Of a stretch of 64,000 bases of DNA, positions 18,375 to 27,756 are shown piece by piece. The stretch comes from Thalassovita litoralis (lineage in GTDB: Bacteria > Pseudomonadota > Alphaproteobacteria > Rhodobacterales > Rhodobacteraceae). Positions within the stretch are counted from its first letter, which is position 1. Every line of letters begins with the position of its first letter. The DNA is taken from contig NZ_FXTO01000001.1 in assembly GCF_900182725.1 (NCBI RefSeq), positions 310,001-374,000 of the forward strand. The letters are read 5' to 3'. Under the pieces are notes generated by a model. It worked only from the letters and a program-made list of their open reading frames with translations, had not been told where the DNA came from and made no database searches. Both the position numbers and the translations under genes were made by a program.

Positions 18375-18814
18375 GCCTGCCAGCCCCAGACGACCTGCAT
18401 CGGTTTATACTGGCGCAGTCCCGCAACTATGCAGATGCCGAGCGTGAAATTCGGCAGGGCAAGAAAACAAGCCATTGGATGTGGTATGTTTTTCCGCAAC
18501 TGCGTGGGCTGGGCCAGTCGAATTTTGCTCAGCTTTACGGGTTGGACGGTATCGGGGAAGCAGCGGCCTATCTGGCTGATCCGGTTCTGGGGCCGCGACT
18601 GATCCATATGTGTGATCTGATGCTGACCCATACGGGTATTCCGGCCCAGAACATCCTTGGGCCGATTGACGCCAGAAAGCTGCGCAGTTGCGCCACGCTA
18701 TTCGCCCGGCTGCCTGATGCCCCCTTGGTTTTCGCGCAGGTGTTGGACCAGTTTTATGATGGTCAGCCCTGCCCGAAAACACTGGCGCTTCTGGATCAGG
18801 GCTTGCACGGCTGA
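18371..18814 (+). CDS. DUF1810 family protein
   Basis: 147 residues matching the DUF1810 pattern: DLHRFILAQ at the N-terminus, then KTSHWMWYVFPQLRGLG and LGPIDARKLRSCATLF. The function is unknown; the family has calpastatin-like annotations without biochemical support in bacteria. It is translationally coupled to the class II aldolase gene. Confidence 0.85.
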   Translation: MSLPAPDDLHRFILAQSRNYADAEREIRQGKKTSHWMWYVFPQLRGLGQSNFAQLYGLDGIGEAAAYLADPVLGPRLIHMCDLMLTHTGIPAQNILGPIDARKLRSCATLFARLPDAPLVFAQVLDQFYDGQPCPKTLALLDQGLHG

Positions 18815-18861
18815 CGGGGGCGGTCCACTCTGCCCGGCAAGAGCAGACTGCGGAGACCCCG

Positions 18862-19665
18862 ATGGATTACATGAACCTGATCTGGCTGTTTATCCTGTTC
18901 ACCGCACTGCAACCGGCACTGATGAAGCGGCTTCAGGAAACCCTGCGCCAGCGCAAGATCGAAGAAATCCAGAAAAAACGCGGCAGCCGTGTGATCGTGC
19001 TGGTTCACCGGCAGGAAACCATGAGCCTGCTGGGCTTTCCGCTGGTCCGCTATATCGACGTGCAGGACAGCGAACAAATCCTGCGGGTGATCGACAACAC
19101 CGATGATAGCACCCCGATTGATCTGGTGCTGCACACCCCCGGCGGGATGGTTCTGGCCGCCACGCAAATCAGCCGCGCCCTGCGCAAACACAAATCCGAT
19201 GTACGCGTTCTGGTCCCGCATTACGCCATGTCCGGCGGTACGCTGATGGCGCTGGCGGCGGATCAGATCATCATGAACCGCCACGCCGTTCTTGGCCCGA
19301 TTGACCCACAATTAGGGGACCGCCCCGCCGCGTCGATCCTGTCCGTCGTGGTGCAAAAATCCCCTGAAAAGGTCGAGGATGAAACCCTGCTGATGGCCGA
19401 TATGGCACAAAAGGCGCTGAATCAGGTCTGGGACGAGGCGGTTTCGCTGCTGACCAGCCATATGCCCAAGGACAAGGCCGAAAAGGTGGCCGAACAATTA
19501 TCGTCAGGGCAATGGACCCATGATTACCCAATTTCCGCCGAGGAAGCGCAGGACATGGGCCTGCCTGTCAGCACGGATATGCCTGTCGAAGTGATGGACC
19601 TGATGAAATTATATCCGCAACCCGCCAACAAACAGGGCGGCGTGGAATATCTACCACGAAAATAA
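18862..19665 (+). CDS. SDH-family Clp-fold membrane serine protease
   Basis: 267 residues: one N-terminal membrane helix (LIWLFILFTALQPALM), a charged helical stretch, then a ClpP/SppA-like fold. VLHTPGGMV and YAMSGGTLMALAAD carry the oxyanion glycine and the presumed nucleophile Ser; ILGPIDPQLG-like VLGPIDPQLGDRP follows. This matches the SDH (PF01972-type) group related to SppA and NfeD proteases. Likely role is membrane-protein quality control, which is inferred. It begins 47 bases after the DUF1810 gene. Confidence 0.85.
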   Translation: MDYMNLIWLFILFTALQPALMKRLQETLRQRKIEEIQKKRGSRVIVLVHRQETMSLLGFPLVRYIDVQDSEQILRVIDNTDDSTPIDLVLHTPGGMVLAATQISRALRKHKSDVRVLVPHYAMSGGTLMALAADQIIMNRHAVLGPIDPQLGDRPAASILSVVVQKSPEKVEDETLLMADMAQKALNQVWDEAVSLLTSHMPKDKAEKVAEQLSSGQWTHDYPISAEEAQDMGLPVSTDMPVEVMDLMKLYPQPANKQGGVEYLPRK

Positions 19666-19707
19666 AGGGGGGCTGTCTGCCCCCCTCGGCCTTCGGCCTC
19701 TCCCCCC

Positions 19708-19729
19708 GAGGATATTTTCCCCAAGAAAG
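19708..19729 (+). repeat. Dispersed GAGTATTT repeat, copy 2
   Basis: GAGGATATTTTCCCCAAGAA followed by AG is a variant of the element at 28749-28771. It lies between convergent genes and next to two further GC-rich hairpins (GGGGGGC/GCCCCCC at 19667-19685 and a GGCC-TTC-GGCC loop). Confidence 0.5.
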
Positions 19730-19753
19730 AGCCTGTTTGTATCGCAACAGGCT
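19722..19753 (-). terminator. Rho-independent terminator of paa operon
   Basis: On the minus strand AGCCTGTT pairs with AACAGGCT around an eight-base loop and is followed by CTTTCTT. It begins at the last base of the paaE stop codon. Confidence 0.75.
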
Positions 19754-20802
19754 CAGGCCGCGTCGAAATCCAGAACCAGCTTTTCACTGGTCGGTCGTGC
19801 CTGACAGCCAAGGGTAAAACCTGCCTCCAGCTCCCACGGTTCCAGCGAATAGTTCACCGCCATTTCGGCGCTGCCTTCTTCGACTTTGCAGCGGCAGGTG
19901 CAGCACATACCGCCCTTGCAGGAATAAGGAAGCTCCAAGCCATGACGCGCCGCAGCATCCAGAACCGTGTCATCCTGTGCATCGAATTCAAACACGCGGC
20001 GGGTGCCGTCCAGAATAACCTCGACCGTGACGCCATTTTCAGCGGCGGCTTCGGCAGCGGCGGATTTGGGCGCACGCGGTTGTTCACCGTCTTGGAAGAA
20101 CCGTTCAAAATGGATCGCCTCTTTCGCGACGCCTTCGGCTTCCAATGTTGCGGCCACGTCGTCGATCATGTCGCCCGGCCCACACAGATACACCCCGTTC
20201 GCACCCGCCAGATCAATCGCGCCGGCACGGCCCAAAGCCGCCACCTTTTCCCCGGTGATCCGCCCGTTCAGCAGGTCCACATCCTGCGGTTCACGGCTTA
20301 GGATATGGATCAGCGTAAACCGATCTGTGTAGCGGTCTTTGAACGCATCCAACGCATCGCGGAACATGATACTGCCAGTGGCGCGATTGCCATAGACCAG
20401 CGTGACCTCGTGTCCCTGCTCCAGCGCGTTCGCCGCAATCGACACCATCGGCGTGATGCCCGATCCCGCGGCGATCAACACCAGTTGCGCCTCGTCACGC
20501 GGGCAAAACCGGCCTTCGGGTGGCATGACCTGAATAACATCGCCAGCCTTCAATCCCTGGGCAAAGGTGGAAAACACCCCATCGTCGACCTTCTTCACCC
20601 CTACGCTCAGCGGTTTACCCGGCAAGCTGGCGATAGAATAGGATCGGCGCAAATCTTCGCCCCCGATTTCTGTACGCAGGGTCAGGTATTGCCCCGGCTT
20701 CCAGTCAAACGCCCCGTTCAATTCGCCCGGCACGTCAAAGGTGATCGCCACGGAATCCGGCGTTTCCTGCCGCACGTCTTGGATGGTCAACTGATGAAAC
20801 AT
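19753..20802 (-). CDS. paaE: Phenylacetyl-CoA epoxidase, reductase subunit
   Basis: 349 residues: FAD domain with RRSYSIAS, NAD(P) domain with GSGITPM and YLCGPGDMI, and a C-terminal plant-type 2Fe-2S ferredoxin with C-x4-C-x2-C (CKGGMCCTC) and a distal Cys. It passes electrons from NADPH to the PaaABC di-iron oxygenase, which epoxidises phenylacetyl-CoA. Last gene of paaABCDE, 13 bases after paaD. Confidence 0.95.
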   Translation of the reverse strand: MFHQLTIQDVRQETPDSVAITFDVPGELNGAFDWKPGQYLTLRTEIGGEDLRRSYSIASLPGKPLSVGVKKVDDGVFSTFAQGLKAGDVIQVMPPEGRFCPRDEAQLVLIAAGSGITPMVSIAANALEQGHEVTLVYGNRATGSIMFRDALDAFKDRYTDRFTLIHILSREPQDVDLLNGRITGEKVAALGRAGAIDLAGANGVYLCGPGDMIDDVAATLEAEGVAKEAIHFERFFQDGEQPRAPKSAAAEAAAENGVTVEVILDGTRRVFEFDAQDDTVLDAAARHGLELPYSCKGGMCCTCRCKVEEGSAEMAVNYSLEPWELEAGFTLGCQARPTSEKLVLDFDAA

Positions 20803-20815
20803 TTCGCCAGTCCTC

Positions 20816-21310
20816 TCAGATACATTTGAAATAGTCGAAGGGTTCGGCGCAGGCGCGGCAACGATAGTGTGCCTTGCACGCGGTCGAGCCGAACTCGCTT
20901 AGTTTTTCGGTGTCATCCGACCCGCAGCGCGGGCAGGTAACGCTGGTTTCCCCAAACAGGGCCAGCGCTTTGCCGCTTTGGCCTTGGGGTGGGGCAATAC
21001 CATAGTCGCGCAGCTTGGCCCGGCCTTCGTCGGTGATCCAATCCGTCGTCCACGCCGGGGAAAGCACCCGTTCGATCTGAACCCCCTGCACCCCGGCCCC
21101 CAGAATTGCCGTTTCAATCGCCAATTCAATCGCCAGCGTTGCCGGACACCCCGAATAGGTCGGCGTCACCCCCACCCGGCAGACCCCGTTTTCGACCCGA
21201 ACCCAGCGCAAAATGCCCAGATCAGCCACCGTGACACAGGGAACTTCGGGATCGGGAACCTGCGCGGCAGCGGCCCAAGCGCGCGCCTCCTCCTGCGCGG
21301 CAAGGGACAT
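20816..21310 (-). CDS. paaD: Phenylacetate degradation protein PaaD
   Basis: 164 residues: an N-terminal MIP18/DUF59 domain (VPDPEVPCVTVADLGILR and VTPTYSGCPA) and a C-terminal zinc-ribbon with CPRCGSDDT and CRAC-x-EPFDYFKC. PaaD is needed for maturation of the epoxidase iron centres. It overlaps the end of paaC by one base. Confidence 0.94.
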   Translation of the reverse strand: MSLAAQEEARAWAAAAQVPDPEVPCVTVADLGILRWVRVENGVCRVGVTPTYSGCPATLAIELAIETAILGAGVQGVQIERVLSPAWTTDWITDEGRAKLRDYGIAPPQGQSGKALALFGETSVTCPRCGSDDTEKLSEFGSTACKAHYRCRACAEPFDYFKCI

Positions 21311-22056
21311 TACCAGCGCGCCCCCGGATGCGCCCGATACAGCGATTGCATTTCAGCCAGCATATGCCCCAGACCTTCGCCATGACGCCCGTCGCGCCCG
21401 CCGGTTTGCGGGTAGTCCACGCTGGGCGCTTCCAGCAAGGCTTCGGTGAACACCTGCGCAATCACCGCATCAAAGGCCGGGCGCATGTCCGCCCGTTTGG
21501 GCAACACGCCTGCGGCCTCGGCCTCTGCCGCAGCGGCGGAGCTTTCGAACAGTTCATCCACATAGATCGACAGGGCAAATACCGCATCCCGCATCCGCGC
21601 GGCGCTTTCATCGGTCCCATCGCCCAGACGGATCACCCATTCCCCGGCGTGGCGAATGTGATAGGCCATTTCCTTTGCCGCCTTGCCCGCAACCCCGCGC
21701 ACCACCTCGTCCGTGCCGTTCAGCGCCGCATCCCAAAACGGTTTCATGAAAGCCGCGAAATACAGTTGCCGCAGCATGGTCTGGGCGAAATCCTCGTTCG
21801 GGCGTTCGACCAGCAGACAATTGCGGTATTCCCGTTCGCCGCGCAGGAATGCCATGTCATCTTCGGACTGGCCCTTGCCTTCCAGCGCGGCTGCCCGATC
21901 ATACAGCACCCGTGCCGTCCCGATCAGATCCAGCGCCATGTTCGGCATAGCCAGGTCTTCCTCCAACATCGGGGCATGGCCGCACCATTCCGATAACCGA
22001 TGCCCCAGCACCAGATTATCGTCGGCCAGTTCCAGCAAAGCCTGATAAACAGCCAT
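21310..22056 (-). CDS. paaC: Phenylacetyl-CoA epoxidase, structural subunit PaaC
   Basis: 248 residues, ferritin-like four-helix fold: LADDNLVLGHRLSEWCGHAPMLEEDLAMPNMALDLIG at the N-terminus. PaaC pairs with PaaA in the catalytic core but does not itself hold the active di-iron site. It overlaps paaB by one base (TAATG). Confidence 0.95.
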   Translation of the reverse strand: MAVYQALLELADDNLVLGHRLSEWCGHAPMLEEDLAMPNMALDLIGTARVLYDRAAALEGKGQSEDDMAFLRGEREYRNCLLVERPNEDFAQTMLRQLYFAAFMKPFWDAALNGTDEVVRGVAGKAAKEMAYHIRHAGEWVIRLGDGTDESAARMRDAVFALSIYVDELFESSAAAAEAEAAGVLPKRADMRPAFDAVIAQVFTEALLEAPSVDYPQTGGRDGRHGEGLGHMLAEMQSLYRAHPGARW

Positions 22057-22340
22057 TACATATGCCCCACTTCTTCGGGGATGTCATAGAATGTCGGGTG
22101 GCGATAAATCTTGTCTGCGGTCGGCTCGAAATTCTCGGCTGCCTGATCGGGATCGCTGGCCACGATATCGGCAGAACGCACCACCCAGATCGAGGTGCCT
22201 TCGCCCCGGCGGGTATACACGTCCCGCGCCGCTTGCAGCGCCAGAACCTCGTCCGCGGCGTGGATCGAACCCACATGTTTATGCGACAGCCCGTTGCGGG
22301 GCCGAATGAACACTTCCCAAAGCGGGGTCGTCGTGACCAT
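22056..22340 (-). CDS. paaB: Phenylacetyl-CoA epoxidase subunit PaaB
   Basis: 94 residues: LWEVFIRPRNGLSHKHVGSIHAADEVLALQAARDVYTRR is the family hallmark. PaaB bridges PaaAC units. An upstream in-frame ATG at 22358 belongs to a dispersed repeat; GAGGAGAG lies immediately before ATG 22340, which is therefore preferred. Confidence 0.95.
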   Translation of the reverse strand: MVTTTPLWEVFIRPRNGLSHKHVGSIHAADEVLALQAARDVYTRRGEGTSIWVVRSADIVASDPDQAAENFEPTADKIYRHPTFYDIPEEVGHM

Positions 22341-22351
22341 CTCGCTCTCCT

Positions 22352-22374
22352 CTTTCATCTTGCAAAAAATACTC
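22352..22374 (-). repeat. Dispersed GAGTATTT repeat, copy 3
   Basis: On the minus strand it reads GAGTATTTTTTGC then AAGATGAAAG. It lies between paaA and paaB, runs into the paaB ribosome site, and creates a spurious upstream ATG for paaB. A GC-rich hairpin follows toward paaA. Confidence 0.65.
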
Positions 22375-22424
22375 CGGGGGGTCCGGGGGGCTGGCCCCCC
22401 GGTGCTACGGGAAACCCGCCCGCT

Positions 22425-23408
22425 TTATTCCGCCGCCATTTTCCGGGCGCGGCGCTTTTCGGCATGGGCCAGCGCGGCCTCGCGCACCCAAGCGCCGTTA
22501 TCCCACGCCGCCTTGCGGTCCTTGATCCGATCCCGCGCCATCGGGCCGTGGCCTTTGACAACGCGCCAGAATTCGGACCAATCAATCGGCCCGTGATCGT
22601 AGCCGCCTTTTTCCTCGTTCCATTTCAGATCGGGATCGGGGATTTTCAGACCCAGATATTCCGCTTGCGGCACGGTTGCGTCGATGAATTTTTGACGCAG
22701 TTCATCGTTGCTGAAGCGTTTGATTTTCCACGCCATCGACTGATCCGAATGCTGGCTGTCTGCATCATGCGGGCCAAACATCATGATCGAGGGCCACCAC
22801 CAGCGGTTCAGACTGTCCTGCGCCATTTCCTTTTGTTCCGGTGTCCCCTGCGCCAGCGTCATCACGATTTCATACCCTTGGCGCTGGTGGAACGACTCTT
22901 CCTTGCAGACGCGGATCATCGCGCGGGCATAGGGGCCGAACGAACAACGGCACAGCGGAATCTGGTTCATGATCGCCGCACCATCCACCAGCCAGCCGAT
23001 AGTGCCGATATCGGCCCAGCTTAGCGTGGGATAGTTGAAGATCGACGAATACTTGGCCTTACCCGAAAGCAGTTCTTCGGTCATTTCCTCGCGGCTGACG
23101 CCCAGCGTTTCGGCGGCTGAATACAGATACAGCCCATGCCCGCCTTCGTCCTGTACCTTGGCCAGCAGCGCGGCCTTGCGGCGCAACGTGGGCGCACGGG
23201 TGATCCAGTTCCCTTCGGGCAGCATCCCCACGATTTCCGAATGCGCGTGCTGGCCGATCTGGCGGACCAGCGTCCGGCGATAGCCTTCGGGCATGGCGTC
23301 GGTCGGTTCAATCTTCTGCTCGGCATCAATCCGCGCCTGAAACCGATCCAGGAATTCCTGTGTTTCGTGGGTCGATCCATCGGCCCCAATCAAACCTTGC
23401 GAATACAT
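22425..23408 (-). CDS. paaA: Phenylacetyl-CoA epoxidase, catalytic subunit PaaA
   Basis: 327 residues. Di-iron ligand motifs are visible: [13 protein letters not shown] (Glu, His) and [14 protein letters not shown] (Glu, His). It is the oxygenase subunit forming ring-1,2-epoxyphenylacetyl-CoA. First gene of paaABCDE. No paaG/Z/J/K genes accompany it here, so the ring-opening and ligase enzymes lie elsewhere. An inverted repeat upstream probably controls it. Confidence 0.96.
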   Translation of the reverse strand: MYSQGLIGADGSTHETQEFLDRFQARIDAEQKIEPTDAMPEGYRRTLVRQIGQHAHSEIVGMLPEGNWITRAPTLRRKAALLAKVQDEGGHGLYLYSAAETLGVSREEMTEELLSGKAKYSSIFNYPTLSWADIGTIGWLVDGAAIMNQIPLCRCSFGPYARAMIRVCKEESFHQRQGYEIVMTLAQGTPEQKEMAQDSLNRWWWPSIMMFGPHDADSQHSDQSMAWKIKRFSNDELRQKFIDATVPQAEYLGLKIPDPDLKWNEEKGGYDHGPIDWSEFWRVVKGHGPMARDRIKDRKAAWDNGAWVREAALAHAEKRRARKMAAE

Positions 23409-23443
23409 TGGCTAGGTCTCCTCCTGTCGCTTAACCTGTTATA

Positions 23444-23480
23444 TGTTACGAAAATTACAAAATAAAGAATTTTCGTAACA
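23444..23480. promoter_or_regulatory. Perfect 13-bp inverted repeat upstream of paaA
   Basis: TGTTACGAAAATT (23444-23456) and AATTTTCGTAACA (23468-23480) are perfect inverted arms around 11 AT-rich bases. It lies 36 bases upstream of paaA and an equal distance from the divergent gene at 23517. Likely an operator for a phenylacetate-responsive repressor not encoded nearby. Confidence 0.7.
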
Positions 23481-23516
23481 CTTGCTGTTGAATTTCTTTC
23501 AGCGCACAACTGGCGC

Positions 23517-24368
23517 ATGGCTAAGACATTGATCTCTTTCGGACATGGATATTCAGCTTCGGCGCTTGCAAAGCTGCTGATTCCGCTGGGTTGGACGGTT
23601 TACGGCACCACACGCAGCGCGGACCGCGCAGAATCACTCGCCCGGACCGGCGTCATTCCTGTCCTTTGGGAACAGGATAACATGGACAGCGTTTTTGCGC
23701 AGGCCAGTCATCTGTTGATTGCGGCAGGCCCGGATGCCGAAGGCGACCCCACATTGCGCCTGTATCGCGACCAGATCACCACGCTGGCGCCGCAACTGGA
23801 ATGGGCGGGCTATCTGTCTACCACCGGCGTATACGGCGATCATCAGGGCGGCTGGGTGGATGAAAACACGCCGCTGACCCCCTCAACCCGCCGGGGGCAA
23901 TGGCGTGTGGCGGCGGAATCTGAATGGCGCTCCATTCCCAATCTACCGCTGCATATTTTCCGGCTTGCTGGTATTTATGGCCCCGGTCGTGGCCCCTTTG
24001 CCAAGGTTCGCAACGGAACAGCCCGCCGCATTATCAAGGAAAATCAGGTGTTTTCCCGCATCCATGTGGACGACATCGCTCAGATCTTACTGGCATCCAT
24101 CACCCGGCCCAATCCCGGCGCGGTTTATAATGTCTGCGATGATCTGGCTGCCCCGCCCGAGGATGTCATCGCACATGCCGCCGATTTGCTGGGCCTGCCG
24201 ATCCCCCTGGCAGAACCGTTCGAGTCAGCGGACATGACGCCGATGGCCCGCAGTTTCTATGCGGAATCCAAACGGGTACGGAATGACCGGATCAAACAAG
24301 ATTTGGGTGTGACGCTGAAATACCCCGACTATCGCGCGGGGCTGGCGGCACTATTGGGCGCGGAATAA
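23517..24368 (+). CDS. NAD(P)-binding epimerase/dehydratase-like protein
   Basis: 283 residues with a Rossmann fold beginning SFGHGYSASALAKLL, a variant nucleotide-binding loop, then YLSTTGVYGDHQGGWVDE and an extended-SDR C-terminal domain with RLAGIYGPGRGP. It resembles YeeZ-type SDR proteins, which lack the classic Tyr-x-x-x-Lys; here TGVYGD takes its place. Reaction unknown. Divergent from paaA across the shared inverted repeat. Confidence 0.78.
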   Translation: MAKTLISFGHGYSASALAKLLIPLGWTVYGTTRSADRAESLARTGVIPVLWEQDNMDSVFAQASHLLIAAGPDAEGDPTLRLYRDQITTLAPQLEWAGYLSTTGVYGDHQGGWVDENTPLTPSTRRGQWRVAAESEWRSIPNLPLHIFRLAGIYGPGRGPFAKVRNGTARRIIKENQVFSRIHVDDIAQILLASITRPNPGAVYNVCDDLAAPPEDVIAHAADLLGLPIPLAEPFESADMTPMARSFYAESKRVRNDRIKQDLGVTLKYPDYRAGLAALLGAE

Positions 24369-24422
24369 TTCACGCCCATCCATGCGGAACAGCAGCGCCC
24401 CAACCGGGGCGCCTGTCAAAAA

Positions 24423-24605
24423 TCAATCTGCGGCAATCAAAATTGCAATAAGCAGACCCAGCCCCATCACGGACCCACCCGAGCTGGACGAGGATGCTTC
24501 GTCAGCGACCACAACAGGTTCCATAACAGCCGGTTCAGGCGAACCGGCAAAGGCGGGGGCTGCGGCCAACAACAACGCGGCGGGCAGGACGATCAGCGAT
24601 TTCAT
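24423..24605 (-). CDS. Small secreted or membrane protein of unknown function
   Basis: 60 residues: signal peptide ([21 protein letters not shown]), a short acidic linker, a run of Ser-rich residues, and a C-terminal hydrophobic helix [13 protein letters not shown]. Its ATG overlaps the dxs stop codon by four bases, so it is probably translated from the dxs mRNA. Short Gly/Ser proteins of this shape are common in Rhodobacterales. Function cannot be assigned. Confidence 0.65.
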   Translation of the reverse strand: MKSLIVLPAALLLAAAPAFAGSPEPAVMEPVVVADEASSSSSGGSVMGLGLLIAILIAAD

Positions 24606-26530
24606 GCTGTTTTCTCTCCAATTTGGGCGATTCCCAGAACTGCCAAAACCTTTGCGCGGATATCCGCCGCATTCAAGCCAGCCACAGCATACATGTCATG
24701 CTGTGTTGCCTGATCGACAAAAATATCGGGCAAAACCATCGACCGGAACTTCAATCCGTGATCGAACGCGCCCTCATCTGCCAGCAATTGCGCCACATGG
24801 CTGCCGAATCCGCCTACGGCCCCTTCTTCGATGGTGATCAGCGCCTCGTGATCTGCTGCCAGCTTGAGAAGCAAATCACGGTCCAACGGCTTTGCGAAAC
24901 GCGCATCTGCGACGGTCGGGGTAATGCCCTGCGCTGCCAAAGCCTCGCAGGCGGTCAGAACCTCGCTCAACCGGGTGCCAAAGGACAGGATCGCCACGCG
25001 TTTGCCCTGTTGGATCATGCGGCCCTTGCCGATTTCCAGCACCTCGCCACGCTCGGGCATGTCGACGCCCACACCTTCGCCACGCGGATAACGGAAGGCA
25101 ATCGGCCCCTCGTCATGCGCGGCGGCGGTGGCCACCATATGCACCAGTTCCGCCTCGTCAGCCGGGGCCATCACCACCATACCCGGAAGGTTCGCCAGAT
25201 ACGCAATGTCATAACTGCCCGCATGGGTGGCCCCATCGGCCCCCACCAGCCCGGCCCGGTCAATCGCAAACCGCACCGGCAAGCGCTGGATTGCCACGTC
25301 ATGCACAACCTGATCGTAGCCGCGCTGCAAGAACGTGGAATACATCGCGCAGAACGGTTTCAGCCCCCCCGCCGCCAAACCGGCGCTGAAGGTCACACCA
25401 TGCTGTTCCGCGATCCCCACATCGAAACACCGGCTGGGATAGCGTTCGGCAAACAGGTTCAGCCCAGTTCCATCCGGCATGGCCGCCGTGACCGCGCAAA
25501 TCTTATCGTCCTGCGCGGCATGGGCCAGCAACGCATCGGCAAACACCTTGGTATAGGACGGGGCATTGCTAGGGGCTTTTTTCTGCTCGCCCGTTACCAC
25601 ATCGAATTTCGCAGTCGCATGACCCCGGTCGCGGGCGCGTTCGGCGGGGGCATAGCCCTTGCCCTTTTTCGTCAGGACATGAATCAGGATTGGCCCCGTT
25701 GCCCGTGCTTTGATCGTGCGCAACACCGGCAGCAATTGCCCCATGTCATGCCCATCAATCGGCCCGACATAGGAAAAGCCCAATTCCTCGAACAGGGTGC
25801 CGCCAACGGCCATACCTTTTAGCATTTCCTTGGCGCGTTTTGCACCTTCGCGGAACGGTTCCGGCAGCAGTGAAACCGCACCCTTGGCAGCGGCCTTGAA
25901 TTCCTGAAATGGTTCCCCGGCATATAGCCGCGACAGATAGGACGACAGCGCCCCAACCGGCGGCGCGATGCTCATTTCGTTGTCGTTCAGAATGACGATC
26001 AGCCGCTTTTTCAAATGACCGGCGTTGTTCATGGCCTCGAACGCCATACCCGCGCTCATGGAACCGTCCCCGATCACGGCGATCGCGTCACCCAATCCTT
26101 CGGGGGTGACGCCGCCCAGATCACGCGCCACGGCAAACCCCAAAGCCGCAGAAATCGAGGTCGAAGAATGCGCCGCGCCAAACGGATCATAGGGCGATTC
26201 CGACCGTTTGGTGAAACCGCTAAGCCCATCCTTCTGACGCAGGGTACGAATCCGATCCCGCCGCCCGGTGATGATCTTGTGCGGATAGCACTGGTGCGAC
26301 ACATCCCAGATCAATTTGTCCTTGGGCGCATCGAAAACCGCGTGCAGCGCCACGGTCAATTCCACCACGCCCAACCCGGCCCCCAAATGGCCGCCCGTGA
26401 CGGAAACCGCACTGATCGTTTCCGCACGCAATTCATCAGCGACCTGCCGCAATTGCGCATCGCTGAACCGTTTCAAATCTGCCGGAACATGTACCTGATC
26501 CAGCAGCGGGGTCTTGGGTCGGTCTGGCAT
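24602..26530 (-). CDS. dxs: 1-Deoxy-D-xylulose-5-phosphate synthase
   Basis: 642 residues, normal for DXS. The ThDP motif [18 protein letters not shown], the transketolase block [15 protein letters not shown], and the C-terminal [11 protein letters not shown] are present. It condenses pyruvate and glyceraldehyde-3-phosphate, the first MEP-pathway step feeding isoprenoids, quinones and (if present) carotenoids. It follows ispA by 15 bases in an xseB-ispA-dxs unit. Confidence 0.97.
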   Translation of the reverse strand: MPDRPKTPLLDQVHVPADLKRFSDAQLRQVADELRAETISAVSVTGGHLGAGLGVVELTVALHAVFDAPKDKLIWDVSHQCYPHKIITGRRDRIRTLRQKDGLSGFTKRSESPYDPFGAAHSSTSISAALGFAVARDLGGVTPEGLGDAIAVIGDGSMSAGMAFEAMNNAGHLKKRLIVILNDNEMSIAPPVGALSSYLSRLYAGEPFQEFKAAAKGAVSLLPEPFREGAKRAKEMLKGMAVGGTLFEELGFSYVGPIDGHDMGQLLPVLRTIKARATGPILIHVLTKKGKGYAPAERARDRGHATAKFDVVTGEQKKAPSNAPSYTKVFADALLAHAAQDDKICAVTAAMPDGTGLNLFAERYPSRCFDVGIAEQHGVTFSAGLAAGGLKPFCAMYSTFLQRGYDQVVHDVAIQRLPVRFAIDRAGLVGADGATHAGSYDIAYLANLPGMVVMAPADEAELVHMVATAAAHDEGPIAFRYPRGEGVGVDMPERGEVLEIGKGRMIQQGKRVAILSFGTRLSEVLTACEALAAQGITPTVADARFAKPLDRDLLLKLAADHEALITIEEGAVGGFGSHVAQLLADEGAFDHGLKFRSMVLPDIFVDQATQHDMYAVAGLNAADIRAKVLAVLGIAQIGEKTA

Positions 26531-26545
26531 CGCCGCCTCCGGGAA

Positions 26546-27412
26546 TTAGCTTTGACGCGAGATAACGAACCGCGCCGCCTCCCGCAAGGTTTGGGCCTGA
26601 TCACCATAGGGGCCAAGCGCCGCATGGGCCTGTTCAATCAGTTCAGCCGCCCGCGCTTTGGCGCCATCCAGCCCCAGCAGGGATACAAAAGTGGCTTTTC
26701 CGGCATCGGCATCCTTGCCCACGGCCTTGCCCACTGTGGCGGCATCGCCTTCTACGTCCAAAATGTCATCTGCGATCTGAAAAGCAAGCCCCAGCGCCCG
26801 CGCATAATCGCGCAACGGCGCAGGATCGGCCCCGGCCATGACCGGGCCAGCCGTTGCCGCCCATTCAATCAAAGCCCCGGTCTTTCCGGCCTGCAAATGG
26901 GTGATCTGATCCAATGTCAGCGGCTGCGGTGCCGTTTCGGCGGCAATATCCAACGCCTGCCCCAAAACCATGCCCTGCGCCCCCACGGCCCGCGCCATGC
27001 CCAGCACCAGATCGGCCCGCACCTGCGCACCGCCACATTCCGGGTGCGCCAACAGCTCGAACGCCAATGACTGCAAGGCGTCCCCAGCCAAAACAGCGGT
27101 CGCCTGATCCCATTTCACATGAACCGTGGGCAAACCTCGGCGCATATCGTCATCGTCCATGCACGGCAAATCGTCATGCACCAGCGAATAGGCATGTAAT
27201 GCCTCCACCGCCGCAGCGGCCCAAATCGCCCGATCCACTGGGACACCATGCAGCCGCGCCGATTCCAGGACCAGAAAGGCCCGCAATCGCTTGCCACCGG
27301 CGCTGGCATAGCGCATCGCCTGAACCACCGGCAAATCACCCATCGGGGTCATCACCGTATCCAGATGCGCCTGCACCCGGTCTGCAGCATCCTTTAAACG
27401 GTTCGGAAACAC
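26546..27412 (-). CDS. ispA: Polyprenyl (farnesyl) diphosphate synthase
   Basis: 288 residues with both aspartate-rich motifs: DDLPCMDDDD and DDILD, plus GGKRLRAFL near the N-terminus. The gene lies between xseB and dxs, the usual ispA context. The product is most likely farnesyl or geranylgeranyl diphosphate, made from IPP/DMAPP. The start codon is GTG, directly after the xseB TAA. Confidence 0.93.
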   Translation of the reverse strand: MFPNRLKDAADRVQAHLDTVMTPMGDLPVVQAMRYASAGGKRLRAFLVLESARLHGVPVDRAIWAAAAVEALHAYSLVHDDLPCMDDDDMRRGLPTVHVKWDQATAVLAGDALQSLAFELLAHPECGGAQVRADLVLGMARAVGAQGMVLGQALDIAAETAPQPLTLDQITHLQAGKTGALIEWAATAGPVMAGADPAPLRDYARALGLAFQIADDILDVEGDAATVGKAVGKDADAGKATFVSLLGLDGAKARAAELIEQAHAALGPYGDQAQTLREAARFVISRQS

Positions 27413-27655
27413 TTACAGCCCATCCACCGGCTTCAGGCCTGCGGCATTGCCATCACCATCCAGCGTGATCGCGGCCACTTTTTCTTCGGCCTCTTTCAGC
27501 TTGGCTTCGCAGCGTTTTTTCAATTCGGCCCCGCGTTCATACAGCTTGATCGAATCCTCCAGCGCGACATCGCCGCGTTCCAATGCCCCCACGACCTTTT
27601 CCAGTTCGGTCATGGCTTCTTCGAACGACATTTCAGATACGGGGCGGTCTGTCAT
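27413..27655 (-). CDS. xseB: Exodeoxyribonuclease VII small subunit
   Basis: 80 residues, helical: MSFEEAMTELEKVVGALERGDVALEDSIKLYERG is the family block. With XseA (not in this window) it forms exonuclease VII, which degrades single-stranded DNA. First gene of xseB-ispA-dxs. Confidence 0.95.
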   Translation of the reverse strand: MTDRPVSEMSFEEAMTELEKVVGALERGDVALEDSIKLYERGAELKKRCEAKLKEAEEKVAAITLDGDGNAAGLKPVDGL

Positions 27656-27756
27656 CTGACACTCCTTGGGTCGGTTGCCGCGCCACCATATCCGCGCCCG
27701 CAGGCAGGTTCAATTCAGTTGACGCCCGCCCCGCCCTGCCGGATGCTGCCCCTGAC

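Noticed and set aside
24623-25822. 399-codon frame antisense to dxs
   Set aside because: Shadow of dxs; no recognisable motif.
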